64,000 bases of DNA, from contig OZ025817.1 of NCBI GenBank assembly GCA_964019425.1, forward strand, positions 682,001 to 746,000, written 5' to 3'. The DNA comes from Flectonema sp. DT1601 (Eukaryota > Euglenozoa > Diplonemea > Diplonemida > Diplonemidae). Below the pieces are notes generated by a model. It worked only from the letters and a program-made list of their open reading frames with translations. It ran no database searches and was not told where the DNA came from. This document shows positions 56,301 to 64,000 of the stretch, in pieces. Position 1 is the first letter of the stretch; each line of letters begins with the position of its first letter. Made by a program: the position numbers and the translations under genes.

Positions 56301-59300
56301 CAGCAGACCAAGTGATGTTATTTTTCTCAGAATGAAAAAAATCAGTGAAATTATTTATATCGAAGAGCAGTTCAATTTGAGAAACACCATTCAGTCCGTA
56401 GACTTTTACGACGTCATTTGGGTGATTACTAATAATGTTATTTAGAGAGTGAATATCTGACCAGTATATCTCTAGATACGCAATTTTTCCTTCAAAAAAA
56501 CCACCCGAAGGAGATCCTCCCACATATAGAGATACAAGAGGAGGATTTGATGATGAAGAAATCAAATTCTGTTTTTGAAAACACAAAAGTTGTCCATTTT
56601 TATACAACGAAACCATCGACGTATTGACTGATAGCAGCAAGTGTTCCCATTCATATGTATGAGTTGGATCGTTGCAGATTAGATTTCTGCCTCTTGAGTC
56701 TGAAAACTCATATTCAACGTCTCTCAAAGTTTGTTTTTTAATTAACGAAAACACCTCATCAGCTACAGGAAACTCAGATGTGGTTTCTGAAATGTATTTA
56801 CTACTCATGTGAATGTTTGTTGTTGTACAACTTTGTATTTTTCTAAGAGATCGAACACTGTTGAGGAGACCACCATCAACCTGAGATATTACTACAGGAC
56901 AACTACAAGATAACTCCCTTCCGAGAAATGTTAGTTTTGCGTAAGACGTGACACCAGTTCCCCATGATGACTGGATCCGCATGACATCTGATGTTACATT
57001 ATATCGACGGCGTGAAATTTGAGAATCACACGTAGTGATAGTTCCATTGCTGTTTTTAATTTGAAGACGTGGAATAATCTCATGAAACCTTTCAGAAATT
57101 GATCTGATTTGATACAACGATAACATCGATCTAAACATTCTCAGATCTGATATAATTCCTTTAAAAACACTATCAGAATACAAAGCAGCACCAACAAGTA
57201 TTCGTGAAAGCGATACCCCTGTCGGTGGTACTAACAGACTTCTAGCATAAGACTGTCCATTAATAAATATTGTAACGTACTGAGATGGATTCCAGAGTAT
57301 TGATATGTGAGTCTCAACACCAGCAGCAATCATTCGAGATTGTGAGCAGTCGGATGTCTCTCCGTTCAAAGTCTCAACTATAATACAACAACGAGAAGCG
57401 TCGCTGTCGCATTGAAGTGAAATTATCATTCTTGATTTGGGTTCGTCTTCGTTGTGAGCTGCTATGATGTTTTGTTTTGAAGGAAACATTCCAGCAACTG
57501 TTATAAAAAAAGTATAGCTACCAGGTATGGGAAACTCTGACATCTCAGATAAAAGTGTTGGATGCAAACTACTAAACAACGACGTTGGGTAATTATTAGG
57601 ACCAACATCAACATCAGCTGTAACCACCTTAGTGTGATAGTTATATGGATTCTCAATGTGTAATATCAGTTCTGTGGCTGGGTTGTACCAAATAGGAGAC
57701 AGAGCTATTTGAAACACCGAGTCTGTTGATGAACTACTATCAAACCATTCAACTATCGGAACATCCCACGAAATGATTCTCAACACAGACACTGACACCG
57801 TAACCGAATGTACTCTTTTAAAAGGAATCATCTTAACAACATGACCGTCGGTGATGTTATCAGTTTTTGGTTTTTCCTCAGACCAGATGTCACGACGAGT
57901 GCTGCTCTCTAACTTTATCAATGTACTTTCTGAATTCTTCATACCTTTTGACGGATAAAACCAACCTCCCATCGCATAGCTGTCTACCATCCCACCAGGT
58001 GGTATCCATCCAGACTTGAACACGTATTGTTTCCTGCTGCTGTTTAGTGTCATGATATCCAAGTCGTTTTTTTCTGCACCCGCAACTCCCTGAAAATGCT
58101 TGTTTGTAAAAGCCTTTAAAGGATGGATACAGGTGTATAAGTTTTGTGTCGCAGCAGAGCTAAAAAACCCGTATTCGGATATGCCTGCGAGTAAACCAGG
58201 AAGACTACAGATACTAACAGTGCATTGGGTAGTTGATGTTTGAACAACAAATTGACTTGAGAACCGACACGTTGTAAATTCCACGTCGTTGTAGCTGAAT
58301 TTTATTTTGTTATAAAACAACGATATCTCCATTGAGAGAAGTCCCCAACTCCCAATTGGAACGAATCCAAAACTACAATAACCTCCTTCTGGAAGATGAA
58401 GGCTAATCTCAACCGATTGCATGTCTGGTTTCCTTTTCATTACAACTGTCAATGGACTGGCCAGTGATTGGATGTTTATCTCCATGAATCTCACCTGAGT
58501 TGATGCTTTCTTCAGGTACAACCAAAAGTTAAATCCAACGACATCCTGATCATTAATTTCTACATAACTTCTTATCCCACCTAATGGATTAATCGCAGCA
58601 GTACCACAAGGTCCTGATTTCTCTATCCAAAATGATCTACCTTGTAGCAATTCATAATTAATCTCACTAACTGCTGGCCTGATAACGGTTGGTCCCGGGG
58701 TCCATTGGGCATCGGCAGGGTATCGAACTGTGGCATATTTTTCAAAACTAGTCGGTATCATTGTATTGTCAGCACCCCATTCCCAGAGTTTTAAATTTCC
58801 GTTCAACGGAGCGAATATACCCGATTTAATCCCTGAAGTTTTTTTTAACATTATTTCGATGTGAGCAGCGGAAAAAACAACTTCACGAGTTGTTTCGATG
58901 ATGAGCTTACCATCAGACGCGTGGGTACAACAAGATCGAATCTTGATAGGTGACGCAGAGTGCGTAACGAATGAATCGTCGAATAGACGAACAACCCCAC
59001 CTAGTTGTTGTCTGTTGTCGATAAAGCAGATCACCAGACCCGTACTTCTGGTCCAAATGATTGTTATATAATGCCATAAACCATCAGATATTAATGTCGT
59101 TGGTGATAATTTTATAGATTGGTGTTTCTCATTAAAACGAATTCGCAAAAAGTCAGCTGTCGCAAACAAAAGCAACCCTCCCGACTGCTTAACTATTTCA
59201 GTACTGTTGACTCCGATTGTGTTATCAATTCTGATCCATAAATTCAAATGAAATTCTGAAAAAATACCACCGCCTTCAATGGTTGTTATCTCCATGGTGC

Positions 59301-61728
59301 TTTCTCCTGAGAGCTGTAGTGATGATTGAGGTACTTTCAACTCAATTATGGTTCCCGAAACACCCGACCTCCCAATTACTAAAAGTGAAGTCTCTCCAGA
59401 TGATTTCTGATACTGACTTACAATCGGAGATATAATATTATGTTTAGTTGATATGATTCTCACACGGTTTTCAAAATCTAAAAAGAATGCACCTCTCGTA
59501 GAAGAACCCGATATCAGTCCCCCAAACGCAGAACTGCTGGGAAATCCTGTTGGAGCTCTGATGCTGTCAAGAGGAATCTCAACTAAATATAAATAACCAG
59601 AACTTGGATCAGAGGCGGAATCTAAAATCCAAAACGATGAACCAAAATGAGAATTGATAGTTCCAGAGTACAACACAATCGAATCGTGAAGCCCACCAAT
59701 GTAAGACGCGCTTGTAAATGTAACGTTACCACTTGTGTTAGCAGTCAGAAGCAAGTCATGAGCATCCCCAGTTATTGTATTTAATAAATAAATTGAATCC
59801 GATTGAGGAGTTACAATAAACAAGTTGTTCCCACTAAAGGTCGAAGTGATCGACGAAATTGGAGCAACAGTTGTGTTACTTCCTTTGAACAGACCGACAG
59901 TCGCATTAGTTGTAGTGATACCACAGGTACCAAATACTACTTCCGAGTCAGATGAAGAAATATTGTATTGATGAACGCAGCCATCGCTACTCACTGCGAT
60001 GTATATCAAAGCAGGATGTACACAAGTCATTGTCCCGTATCCAAAATATGTATTTCCGATTATCGATATTTTGTTTTCTGAAATTTCATGTAGTCGTCCC
60101 TTTCCCAACAGGTATATTGTTTCACTCAAATGGCAAACCGAATCTGGAATAAAAGATAGCCTTCCAGGGAATAATGAACTTTGATAAAGCTCAAGAGTAT
60201 CCTCAGGGTAGGTTGTCGGGAAAGTCTCTCCTCCGAATTCAGGATTTTCATAAAAAATAAAATCCGAATCACTCTGCGACGACACACTCGGAACACCTCC
60301 CAAAGACTGAACTAAAATACAAAAGTTTGTGTAAGCCTCGTACAAAATTCCAAGACAAAATTGTCTTCCAGAGCAGTGTAAGGCACAGTTTTCAAGCTGA
60401 TCAGGACCCTCTGATGACACATAAAGGCTTGCAATCACAGCAGCGGGATTTGCTCCGACTAATGTCTGTTTGCTATCAAGCCAATCAGAGAGGTCGAAAA
60501 ATGAATCTTTTTCAGGAGTTGGATTTCCATAAATAATTGTTTCTTCGAATGTCGTCGGTGTGAGAACGTCAGTCAGTTGATAAACAGCACCTGTTGAAAG
60601 CGTCACAAGAATATCTGAATCTAAAAAAGACATTGCCAACCCAGTTATACTTGCAGGACGATAATCTGCTATAACAGCAGTTCTTCCATTCCCTTTCTCG
60701 GTTCGAACTACCTCAAACCCCGAATCAGAGATCCCTATTTTCGAAAACAACGAATCAATTACCTTCTCTCCGTATAATTTATCAATCATCTCATCATATC
60801 CTAATTCATCTTTACTCATACATGATGAGTATGTATTCATTCCTGGATCAAACACTCTAATTTTGCACACACCAGGATTCGAACTTGACATAAAAATAAG
60901 CCCTCGGCGGTGATCACAATATATTGCATCGGATGGCGCATTTCCAGAGCACTGAGTCAAGCGTTGAATGTCTAACAGAGACAGGGCTCTGTCAAAGATC
61001 CTTATAAAATTGATCTGTCCAGGAACTGGACCTATAAGACCTTGTAGCATTGGTGTAGAAGTAGTTTCAAATGAAGGAATTATCTCCTTCGTATCAATTA
61101 AATTTCCATTAACAAACATAGAAAATAAATGTCGATCTCTAAAAAAAGTTCTACTGCAGGAATAGAACTGGAGCGTATTGTATGGAGGAGAATATGAGAT
61201 TGTAGTCGTATTTTGATAACCATCTCTACAACTAATGACAGTGCCTTCAACGAATAATGAAAACCTATTAAAAGACATCAGAGTAAACGTTTCAAAAGAA
61301 TCATTGTAAAATGTTTGTCCAAAGTAAGCCGACGCAGTGTAATCACTATTAGGACTTGGTAAGCCATCTCTTGGAATGTAAAAAGCTCCTTCAATAGTAG
61401 TATTAAATCCTAATCCAGCAACACATGCCGGTGATGTTATATTTTTATTTGTTTGTTGAAGAGCATCAACATGATCATCACCACAAATAGCTGAGAACGT
61501 CTCACCAGTAACGATACAGCCATCATCAACTACCTGATCAGGTGTTTCAGATTGTCTGGTCGGAAAGTTTCTAACCAATCCTTTCGCAGACGATATATAA
61601 ATCACGTCATTCATTCCACATGCAGATATTCCTTCTTCTTGAATGGTCATCAATTTCATTCCAATACTAACATCTGGAAATAGCAACAGCAACAATAACA
61701 GTGACAGTACGTCCCAACACATTCTCAT
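50317..61728 (-). CDS. Giant secreted LamG/PAN/EGF-like protein, 3803 aa, intronless
   Basis: An 11.4-kb uninterrupted frame starting at an ATG with a clear signal peptide (MRMCWDVLSLLLLLLLFPDV). Repeated segments of LamG/concanavalin type follow (for example near residues 150-260, 810-960, 1140-1240, 1720-1790, 2780-2880) with WHYITIIWTR or WSHVVLIISV-like cores. PAN/apple-type Cys modules are visible near 440-480, 2030-2070, 2640 and 2725 (ECERLCSHSMECSAAF and similar). EGF-like repeats lie near 3495-3650 (CNTCLNEGFCN, GTCTCPTGYTGATCS, GMCKCPPGFAPPLCE, YCKCDSGWEGVSCDRS). N-glycosylation sites are abundant. I see no transmembrane segment or GPI-like tail at the C-terminus, so it is probably secreted or wall/coat-associated. 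It lacks the homopolymer runs that fill the surrounding DNA. Role in adhesion or surface coat is inferred from domains only. Confidence 0.85.
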   Translation of the reverse strand: MRMCWDVLSLLLLLLLFPDVSIGMKLMTIQEEGISACGMNDVIYISSAKGLVRNFPTRQSETPDQVVDDGCIVTGETFSAICGDDHVDALQQTNKNITSPACVAGLGFNTTIEGAFYIPRDGLPSPNSDYTASAYFGQTFYNDSFETFTLMSFNRFSLFVEGTVISCRDGYQNTTTISYSPPYNTLQFYSCSRTFFRDRHLFSMFVNGNLIDTKEIIPSFETTSTPMLQGLIGPVPGQINFIRIFDRALSLLDIQRLTQCSGNAPSDAIYCDHRRGLIFMSSSNPGVCKIRVFDPGMNTYSSCMSKDELGYDEMIDKLYGEKVIDSLFSKIGISDSGFEVVRTEKGNGRTAVIADYRPASITGLAMSFLDSDILVTLSTGAVYQLTDVLTPTTFEETIIYGNPTPEKDSFFDLSDWLDSKQTLVGANPAAVIASLYVSSEGPDQLENCALHCSGRQFCLGILYEAYTNFCILVQSLGGVPSVSSQSDSDFIFYENPEFGGETFPTTYPEDTLELYQSSLFPGRLSFIPDSVCHLSETIYLLGKGRLHEISENKISIIGNTYFGYGTMTCVHPALIYIAVSSDGCVHQYNISSSDSEVVFGTCGITTTNATVGLFKGSNTTVAPISSITSTFSGNNLFIVTPQSDSIYLLNTITGDAHDLLLTANTSGNVTFTSASYIGGLHDSIVLYSGTINSHFGSSFWILDSASDPSSGYLYLVEIPLDSIRAPTGFPSSSAFGGLISGSSTRGAFFLDFENRVRIISTKHNIISPIVSQYQKSSGETSLLVIGRSGVSGTIIELKVPQSSLQLSGESTMEITTIEGGGIFSEFHLNLWIRIDNTIGVNSTEIVKQSGGLLLFATADFLRIRFNEKHQSIKLSPTTLISDGLWHYITIIWTRSTGLVICFIDNRQQLGGVVRLFDDSFVTHSASPIKIRSCCTHASDGKLIIETTREVVFSAAHIEIMLKKTSGIKSGIFAPLNGNLKLWEWGADNTMIPTSFEKYATVRYPADAQWTPGPTVIRPAVSEINYELLQGRSFWIEKSGPCGTAAINPLGGIRSYVEINDQDVVGFNFWLYLKKASTQVRFMEINIQSLASPLTVVMKRKPDMQSVEISLHLPEGGYCSFGFVPIGSWGLLSMEISLFYNKIKFSYNDVEFTTCRFSSQFVVQTSTTQCTVSICSLPGLLAGISEYGFFSSAATQNLYTCIHPLKAFTNKHFQGVAGAEKNDLDIMTLNSSRKQYVFKSGWIPPGGMVDSYAMGGWFYPSKGMKNSESTLIKLESSTRRDIWSEEKPKTDNITDGHVVKMIPFKRVHSVTVSVSVLRIISWDVPIVEWFDSSSSTDSVFQIALSPIWYNPATELILHIENPYNYHTKVVTADVDVGPNNYPTSLFSSLHPTLLSEMSEFPIPGSYTFFITVAGMFPSKQNIIAAHNEDEPKSRMIISLQCDSDASRCCIIVETLNGETSDCSQSRMIAAGVETHISILWNPSQYVTIFINGQSYARSLLVPPTGVSLSRILVGAALYSDSVFKGIISDLRMFRSMLSLYQIRSISERFHEIIPRLQIKNSNGTITTCDSQISRRRYNVTSDVMRIQSSWGTGVTSYAKLTFLGRELSCSCPVVISQVDGGLLNSVRSLRKIQSCTTTNIHMSSKYISETTSEFPVADEVFSLIKKQTLRDVEYEFSDSRGRNLICNDPTHTYEWEHLLLSVNTSMVSLYKNGQLLCFQKQNLISSSSNPPLVSLYVGGSPSGGFFEGKIAYLEIYWSDIHSLNNIISNHPNDVVKVYGLNGVSQIELLFDINNFTDFFHSEKNNITWSAGPKLLNTDGDLCLVTRKLFYCSFEDYLKEAKSKFSVIRDVTSTSSGIVFDQDTSKLSGFLSTYSSERGFTFHVTLTVYEPTYSHAVIDEHRVLFTLFSEGVITGSRSLCICVSESGIGYYIAISTDVGIQGPSPQMTLFNFGIKQQIYITIDSDGFTQIFKSEDQTVLWEGLISNATSTWQFGPESSVVSLPNEGYTSELHSNCGNVKTSLSPTSISSSYLIASIDDCKKVCSGESLCAGFVYIFNGTLANRCYFRTDTSRATVHESRACFTRSRVPGNYASPPSMLLESISIYDSPLPLHCLDTTTDRHSQFSPSSILIDVDFSEEFSPEAGAVKSTVSDHVLIHSGELRDSYLEISNTPFIGLQSSCSKLDVDLTYEVSSVDRYVYHTEEVSLLNVTMREGEILLIRVYAENLMSGTAVVGIELNGIEIEISPNKKVHTATAPATYDCDRDCKLTLVRKGGDRSHGKVVVKSIELCAGHHSQNISSACSPWGCTCNGLSKYIFNSFSCLMDNIVASTWYDHAGCQISFFDTFETEKRCQKTRLGSDFTFFFNIYATSKLAEIDTVGNCSVAYHVYQTDTTEEVGVFSIDLCFTDRSYPDRGLYIQTSHNMIETETWYDSSSCLVPVASWTHIGIQISDFHRKLFLNGALVYENIRPLRSRSLPIFLSSSMRFFTGNYSSSNTIRIQQISIIDLHLSDALMRSAAVSRSLAVLSDIPCSMCERATSSIPAPDFFENFNSYWYSNPWARLSSGPTSSVLSGQSLRLGEQPQQFNTASDFSKLQGGQTISFWIKVQRYSSRESTQTRGTTTIVCEELACSHIDINSIYMNTRTSNSEECERLCSHSMECSAAFFSPIRLSCTLSREKTSKPTIDFGTGFIKISGKTQTVCTAEQQKCGMGVADSYLGSQILTKVESVSRCRVLCIKSQFRCAVGTFIEYQQQDGGDCFLYSDVIENRNHFSEISGRHKGQATTFMTPSTEQSEIVIVKTDAIMISMTRPFSDQLTLSVGHNGTEHVGTMRVDESPLKINQWSHVVLIISVDSLSNTISDMSLIIDGSWISTPDFVSLIGLKYKIIKPNSEWLFATSPRHEVVVDDLILYNKYLTIDSAINIYRGYFSVNPTYKKTGLNTVSWSLSAGTQQWHLNDKLIRTCNAVEGYLPSFSGAIIPTKVVKNIRIQRGRSSSRKSNSVVHSNAKNEFLEEINNQITDNTRGDNLCGGCSRDCNSICHVVVYSYEKIKFIDRPLTTIGNPITDKGCIDATCLMSNRGSFARLHWKSEFEKSTFQPHYITFITWVYPITVVSGVLVSFDSEGIVLIAQPFNDKLRLCLNSCCSILEISSQEWSLVGFSLYRSGRVTMVINKERFEPVCSKIIIGSPDDVFLLKSYKSHRSSVVIEPLPCLLDNTLISSIEVSESTLQSLLETYDENKCFSIHNSDQNGYSPLGRPSYLIPSEGYSCSEVIQETRNVLLSTQVNSKEGILISLTLDKFPGCTLLCGKGRDNKITNCPDEIGFNSFSINELWVHCALRLTTDDVLKLSISGKGSFTGFEHESFFSCGDGIVNSPVELCDGGDFCDPYLCAVSNENYIYTSDLIDVRFRPPAALSVTFSHFTSSNPGPVTFFASYSGNCSDGIQHNKITTNNIGEGTLLFLFDNALIKLPQGRTQKTFICLQQYEKTAPSDFISVKTFLIHGCNTCLNEGFCNILTGTCTCPTGYTGATCSVSIDGCTVAPSDSLCKARGEYSAPLYSDTGSGLLHMKYSLRDCNEAKCGNCFGPGMCKCPPGFAPPLCENCLSGYNGVNCTVLTCDCLHGVCKKSGLGEVVYCKCDSGWEGVSCDRSINIFGQLSPSGVDASADGRQLHIDKTIPFITLLLSTPSSTLDIQEIKYSFHGENVRVGMCLLLEEHSSMKPIGSDHYSWSLQLSNSMNSSAWHGGVKINIGLFIQNSSVTMRYNPYFKRLSFSRLDAPHSVVLPFRDVCHNGYFECAPCASLPGGSFFKML

Positions 61729-61730
61729 GT

Positions 61731-61774
61731 CTGAGGGGAAAGGGAGGTATAAAAAAAAAGAAGGAAAAAAAAAA
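61731..61774 (-). promoter_or_regulatory. Long polypyrimidine tract plus CAG 2 nt before the giant gene's ATG
   Basis: The minus strand reads a T run, CC, a T run, then TACCTCCCTTTCCCCTCAG, followed by AC and the ATG. It is the strongest acceptor-like signal in the window, ~40 nt of near-pure pyrimidine, and there is no coding sequence upstream. Confidence 0.55.
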
Positions 61775-62995
61775 TGAGCAAAGGTCTTTTTTTTTACCCC
61801 TTTTTTTTACAAAATCTGTAAATAGAAATAAAATTAACCGACGATGATGATAAAATAATGAAAAGCTGTTCCCTACTGAGCTTACCAGTAGTTTTAAAAA
61901 AAAAAAAAGAAAAGCGTTGTTGTAACCGTTTGTATGTCTAAGCGAAAGGTTAGCACTTTTGACTTCTTCGTATTATGAGTTTACCAGGTTTCTTTTGGTA
62001 CATTTTTTTTAAATTGTTAGTTCTTTTTTTTTTTCTCCTTTTTTTTTTTCCTTTTCTTCATCGCTTCGCAGTATAAGGAAAAATAACTATTAATATTAGA
62101 TTTATTTTATCTTTTTTTTTTTTCTTCTTTTTTTTTTTTTTCTTTATATTTTTTTTTTTTAAAAAAAAAAACTCTCGTACCTATTTATGAAGCCGATTTC
62201 ATTCCACAATCGGAGTGTCCGTTGTAGAATCACACTAACCCAATGAAGGAAGGGTTGAAGTGCGATTGCCTCATCTGAATAACCAGTAGGATTTGACAGG
62301 TGAGAGACTACGAAGGAACACAGATACTACCAAGAGAGTAATTCTCTTAGCTCTTACGACTTTAGAATGATTACAGTACCAATAAACAAAAGAAACGAGA
62401 GAAGGGAAAACCGTAATATAATACGGATTGTATCAAAAAAAAGTTAACCAATTCAAGACAATTAGTACTTTATGATACAATGTTAACTAAAGGTAATGTT
62501 AGAAGAAGTAAAGTGTGGTTGACCTCGCCTTGTGTCCCCTAGTTAGGAGCTAACTTACAAAGATTGTTTAAAAAGAAAAAAAAGAAATCTTCTTTTTTTT
62601 TTTTAACGAAGCAAGAAATTTAAAAAAAAAAAAAAAAAAGGGGGAGGGGGATGGAGACGGGAGAAAATCGCTTTCTTTAGTTCTTTATTGAGTATTATGT
62701 ACTTTCTCTCTCTCTCTCCTTTTTTTTTTTCTTTCTTTTTTTTTTGTTTCCCCCCTTAATCAAATTAAGCCCTTGTGGTAGAAAGCGAATCGTTTAAGCG
62801 TAACCGTAACGTAACCCATTATTTTATTAAGATTTGCACTGGTTGCAAACAACAAAAAAGAAGGAAAAAAAAGGAAAAAAAAATTGGGAAGAACAAAGCG
62901 CGACACTCGCCAAAACTAATAAATCACTCACCCACACGTCACTCTGCAACTCAAGAGAGACGTGCGAATAAACTCTCTATTAGTGGACCAACTGG

Positions 62996-63022
<27 letters not shown>

Positions 63023-63029
<7 letters not shown>

Positions 63030-63062
63030 ATAGGTTTATCTCTTTTGGGGGATACCCCAAAA
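63023..63062. repeat. Two adjacent, overlapping perfect hairpins
   Basis: Stem 1 pairs AAAAGAGATA with TATCTCTTTT around loop GGTT (63023-63046). Stem 2 pairs TTTTGGGG with CCCCAAAA around loop GATA (63043-63062). They share TTTT, so only one can form fully at a time. They lie about 210 bp beyond the stop of the partial gene in its transcription direction. Confidence 0.75.
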
Positions 63063-63271
63063 CATTGGGGAAATAACTAACCTCGACTTGTAACCCCTTT
63101 CTGTCAACGAGATTTGAAGAATTATTAGTAACAAAAAAAACCATAATTCAAAGTAAGAGAGGGGGAAAAGGGGAAAAAAAAAAAAAAAAAAACCAAGAAA
63201 CTAAAGGGAACACCACCAAAGTAATAATAGTACACGTTTTCCGATCAAACATTTTTTCACTTTACAAAACC

Positions 63272-64000
63272 TTATTCGATATAAGAATCACCAAATGCAG
63301 ACTTAATAAAACCTGGATATCTCTGAAACAACTCTTCCTGGCTGAGTCCTTCCGAAACCTCATCAGGAAGAATTGCCCACCCAGTAATAGGAGCATCACC
63401 ATCATCAGAAGTAGCCTCTGAGTATTGTTTTAGGCAATTAGTAATATGTGTTGTCCATTTATCGCTCATTATAACATCGTGAATGGATGAAGCTGAGGGA
63501 TCAATATCCCGGTTTTTAACGACTCCAAACGATGTCGTCATTAGGGACACCAGTAACACTAAGCTACGTTGATTCTCACCGTATAAATAACACGAGTTAA
63601 GACCAGTTCCTAAATACTTAAATATCTCAAATAGTCTTTCAAGAGGATAAGCGACTTCGTTTGATTGTAAACGGATTTCATCGAGCCCTCCGAGGAGGTT
63701 TTTATGATTTCTGACGAGTGGGATATCAACCCATCGTTTTCCGTTTTCTAACTTTGCGTCGGAAGGGTAGACCGAAACGCCCATATGTGTGATCTGAGGC
63801 GGAGTTCCTCGTTCTTCTGCACCGTCGCATGTTTCGAGTGAAAACGTTCCATCAGAACCAAGTTTGAGAGCCATTCCAACAAAACCTGTTTCTAAATTTC
63901 CAAAATGCATTGAAATTGGAATACCTGGTTCGTCACTAAAATATCGATAATCACGAGCTGTGAGAGTATCTCTCAAATTGAATGAAACAGTTAGTATGTG
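63272..64000 (-). CDS. Unknown protein, C-terminal part; gene runs off the right edge
   Basis: The frame is open to the window's last base, so only the last 242 residues are visible (HILTVSFNLRDTLTARDYRY... to SAFGDSYIE). There is no start in the window. The segment looks like a folded, soluble, partly beta-rich domain followed by helices (LERLFEIFKYLG). The words RDYRYF occur, but the surrounding residues do not fit GatB, so that was not accepted. No domain recognised. It is the first gene of the visible unidirectional block in transcription order. Confidence 0.7.
   Translation of the reverse strand, partial: HILTVSFNLRDTLTARDYRYFSDEPGIPISMHFGNLETGFVGMALKLGSDGTFSLETCDGAEERGTPPQITHMGVSVYPSDAKLENGKRWVDIPLVRNHKNLLGGLDEIRLQSNEVAYPLERLFEIFKYLGTGLNSCYLYGENQRSLVLLVSLMTTSFGVVKNRDIDPSASSIHDVIMSDKWTTHITNCLKQYSEATSDDGDAPITGWAILPDEVSEGLSQEELFQRYPGFIKSAFGDSYIE

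Larger units (their letters stand above)
61729..63271. other. Gene-free region, about 1.54 kb
   Basis: Between the partial gene at the right edge and the giant gene. Very long T and A runs near 62114-62172, 62583-62592, 62624-62639 and 62998-63026; a TC repeat near 62705-62718. Two adjacent hairpins lie at 63023-63062. No gene. Confidence 0.5.

Noticed and set aside
63272-64000. GatB (amidotransferase B) because of RDYRYF
   Set aside because: The rest of the segment lacks GatB motifs, and a six-residue match is not enough.
1-64000. CRISPR array, rRNA, LTR or other viral-type element, transposase gene
   Set aside because: No evenly spaced repeats, no rRNA-like conserved blocks, and no reverse transcriptase, integrase or transposase motifs were seen on either strand.

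Overview
This window is nuclear DNA of a single-celled eukaryote, most likely a flagellate. Mitochondrial enzymes, spliceosomal introns and extremely frequent A/T homopolymer runs (often 12-40 bases) are all present. All 22 genes that can be supported lie on the minus strand, so the window reads as one unidirectional block transcribed from right to left. Introns are mostly 60-80 nt, with GTATGT or GTTTGT-like donors, a T- or A-rich body and ACAG/AACAG acceptors. Many ATGs are preceded within about 2-50 nt by a pyrimidine tract ending in AG, and neighbouring genes are often only 160-300 bp apart. Together this suggests polycistronic transcription with spliced-leader trans-splicing, as known in Euglenozoa, dinoflagellates and perkinsids, combined here with ordinary cis introns. 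The lineage is an inference; no rRNA or spliced-leader gene is in the window to prove it.

Layout in transcription order (right to left): an incomplete unknown gene at the right edge; an 11.4-kb intronless gene for a giant secreted LamG/PAN/EGF-like protein (3803 aa); a mitochondrial-looking, apparently non-catalytic class I peroxidase-fold protein; a membrane-anchored cyclophilin; a coiled-coil protein; a non-canonical poly(A)/uridylyl transferase; an MKKS/BBS6-like chaperonin; an RPAP3 homologue; a PDZ protein; a 3-kb gene-free stretch; a histidine phosphatase; a Ser-rich low-complexity protein; a WD40 protein; a STIMATE/TMEM110 membrane protein; homoserine dehydrogenase; a Kelch protein; a 2108-aa Ser/Thr kinase with a vast disordered tail; an EF-hand/coiled-coil protein; propionyl-CoA carboxylase alpha; a ZC2HC1-type zinc-finger protein; an unknown polyQ-ended protein; a zinc/KH/SH3-like RNA-binding candidate; and a tentative 78-aa protein near the left edge.

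The genes do not form one pathway. Several are typical of ciliated cells (ZC2HC1, EF-hand coiled coil, MKKS-like, and RPAP3, whose relatives assist dynein-arm assembly). Others are mitochondrial (PCCA, the peroxidase-like protein) or ER/secretory (STIMATE, the giant secreted protein).

The main unexplained items are a perfect 32-bp hairpin in an unusually long intron, a ~70-bp repeat present in two opposite-strand copies 7 kb apart (one inside an intron), a 100-bp direct repeat pair, and the peroxidase-like protein that lacks its haem-ligand motif. No rRNA, tRNA, CRISPR array or recognisable transposon or viral-type element was seen.
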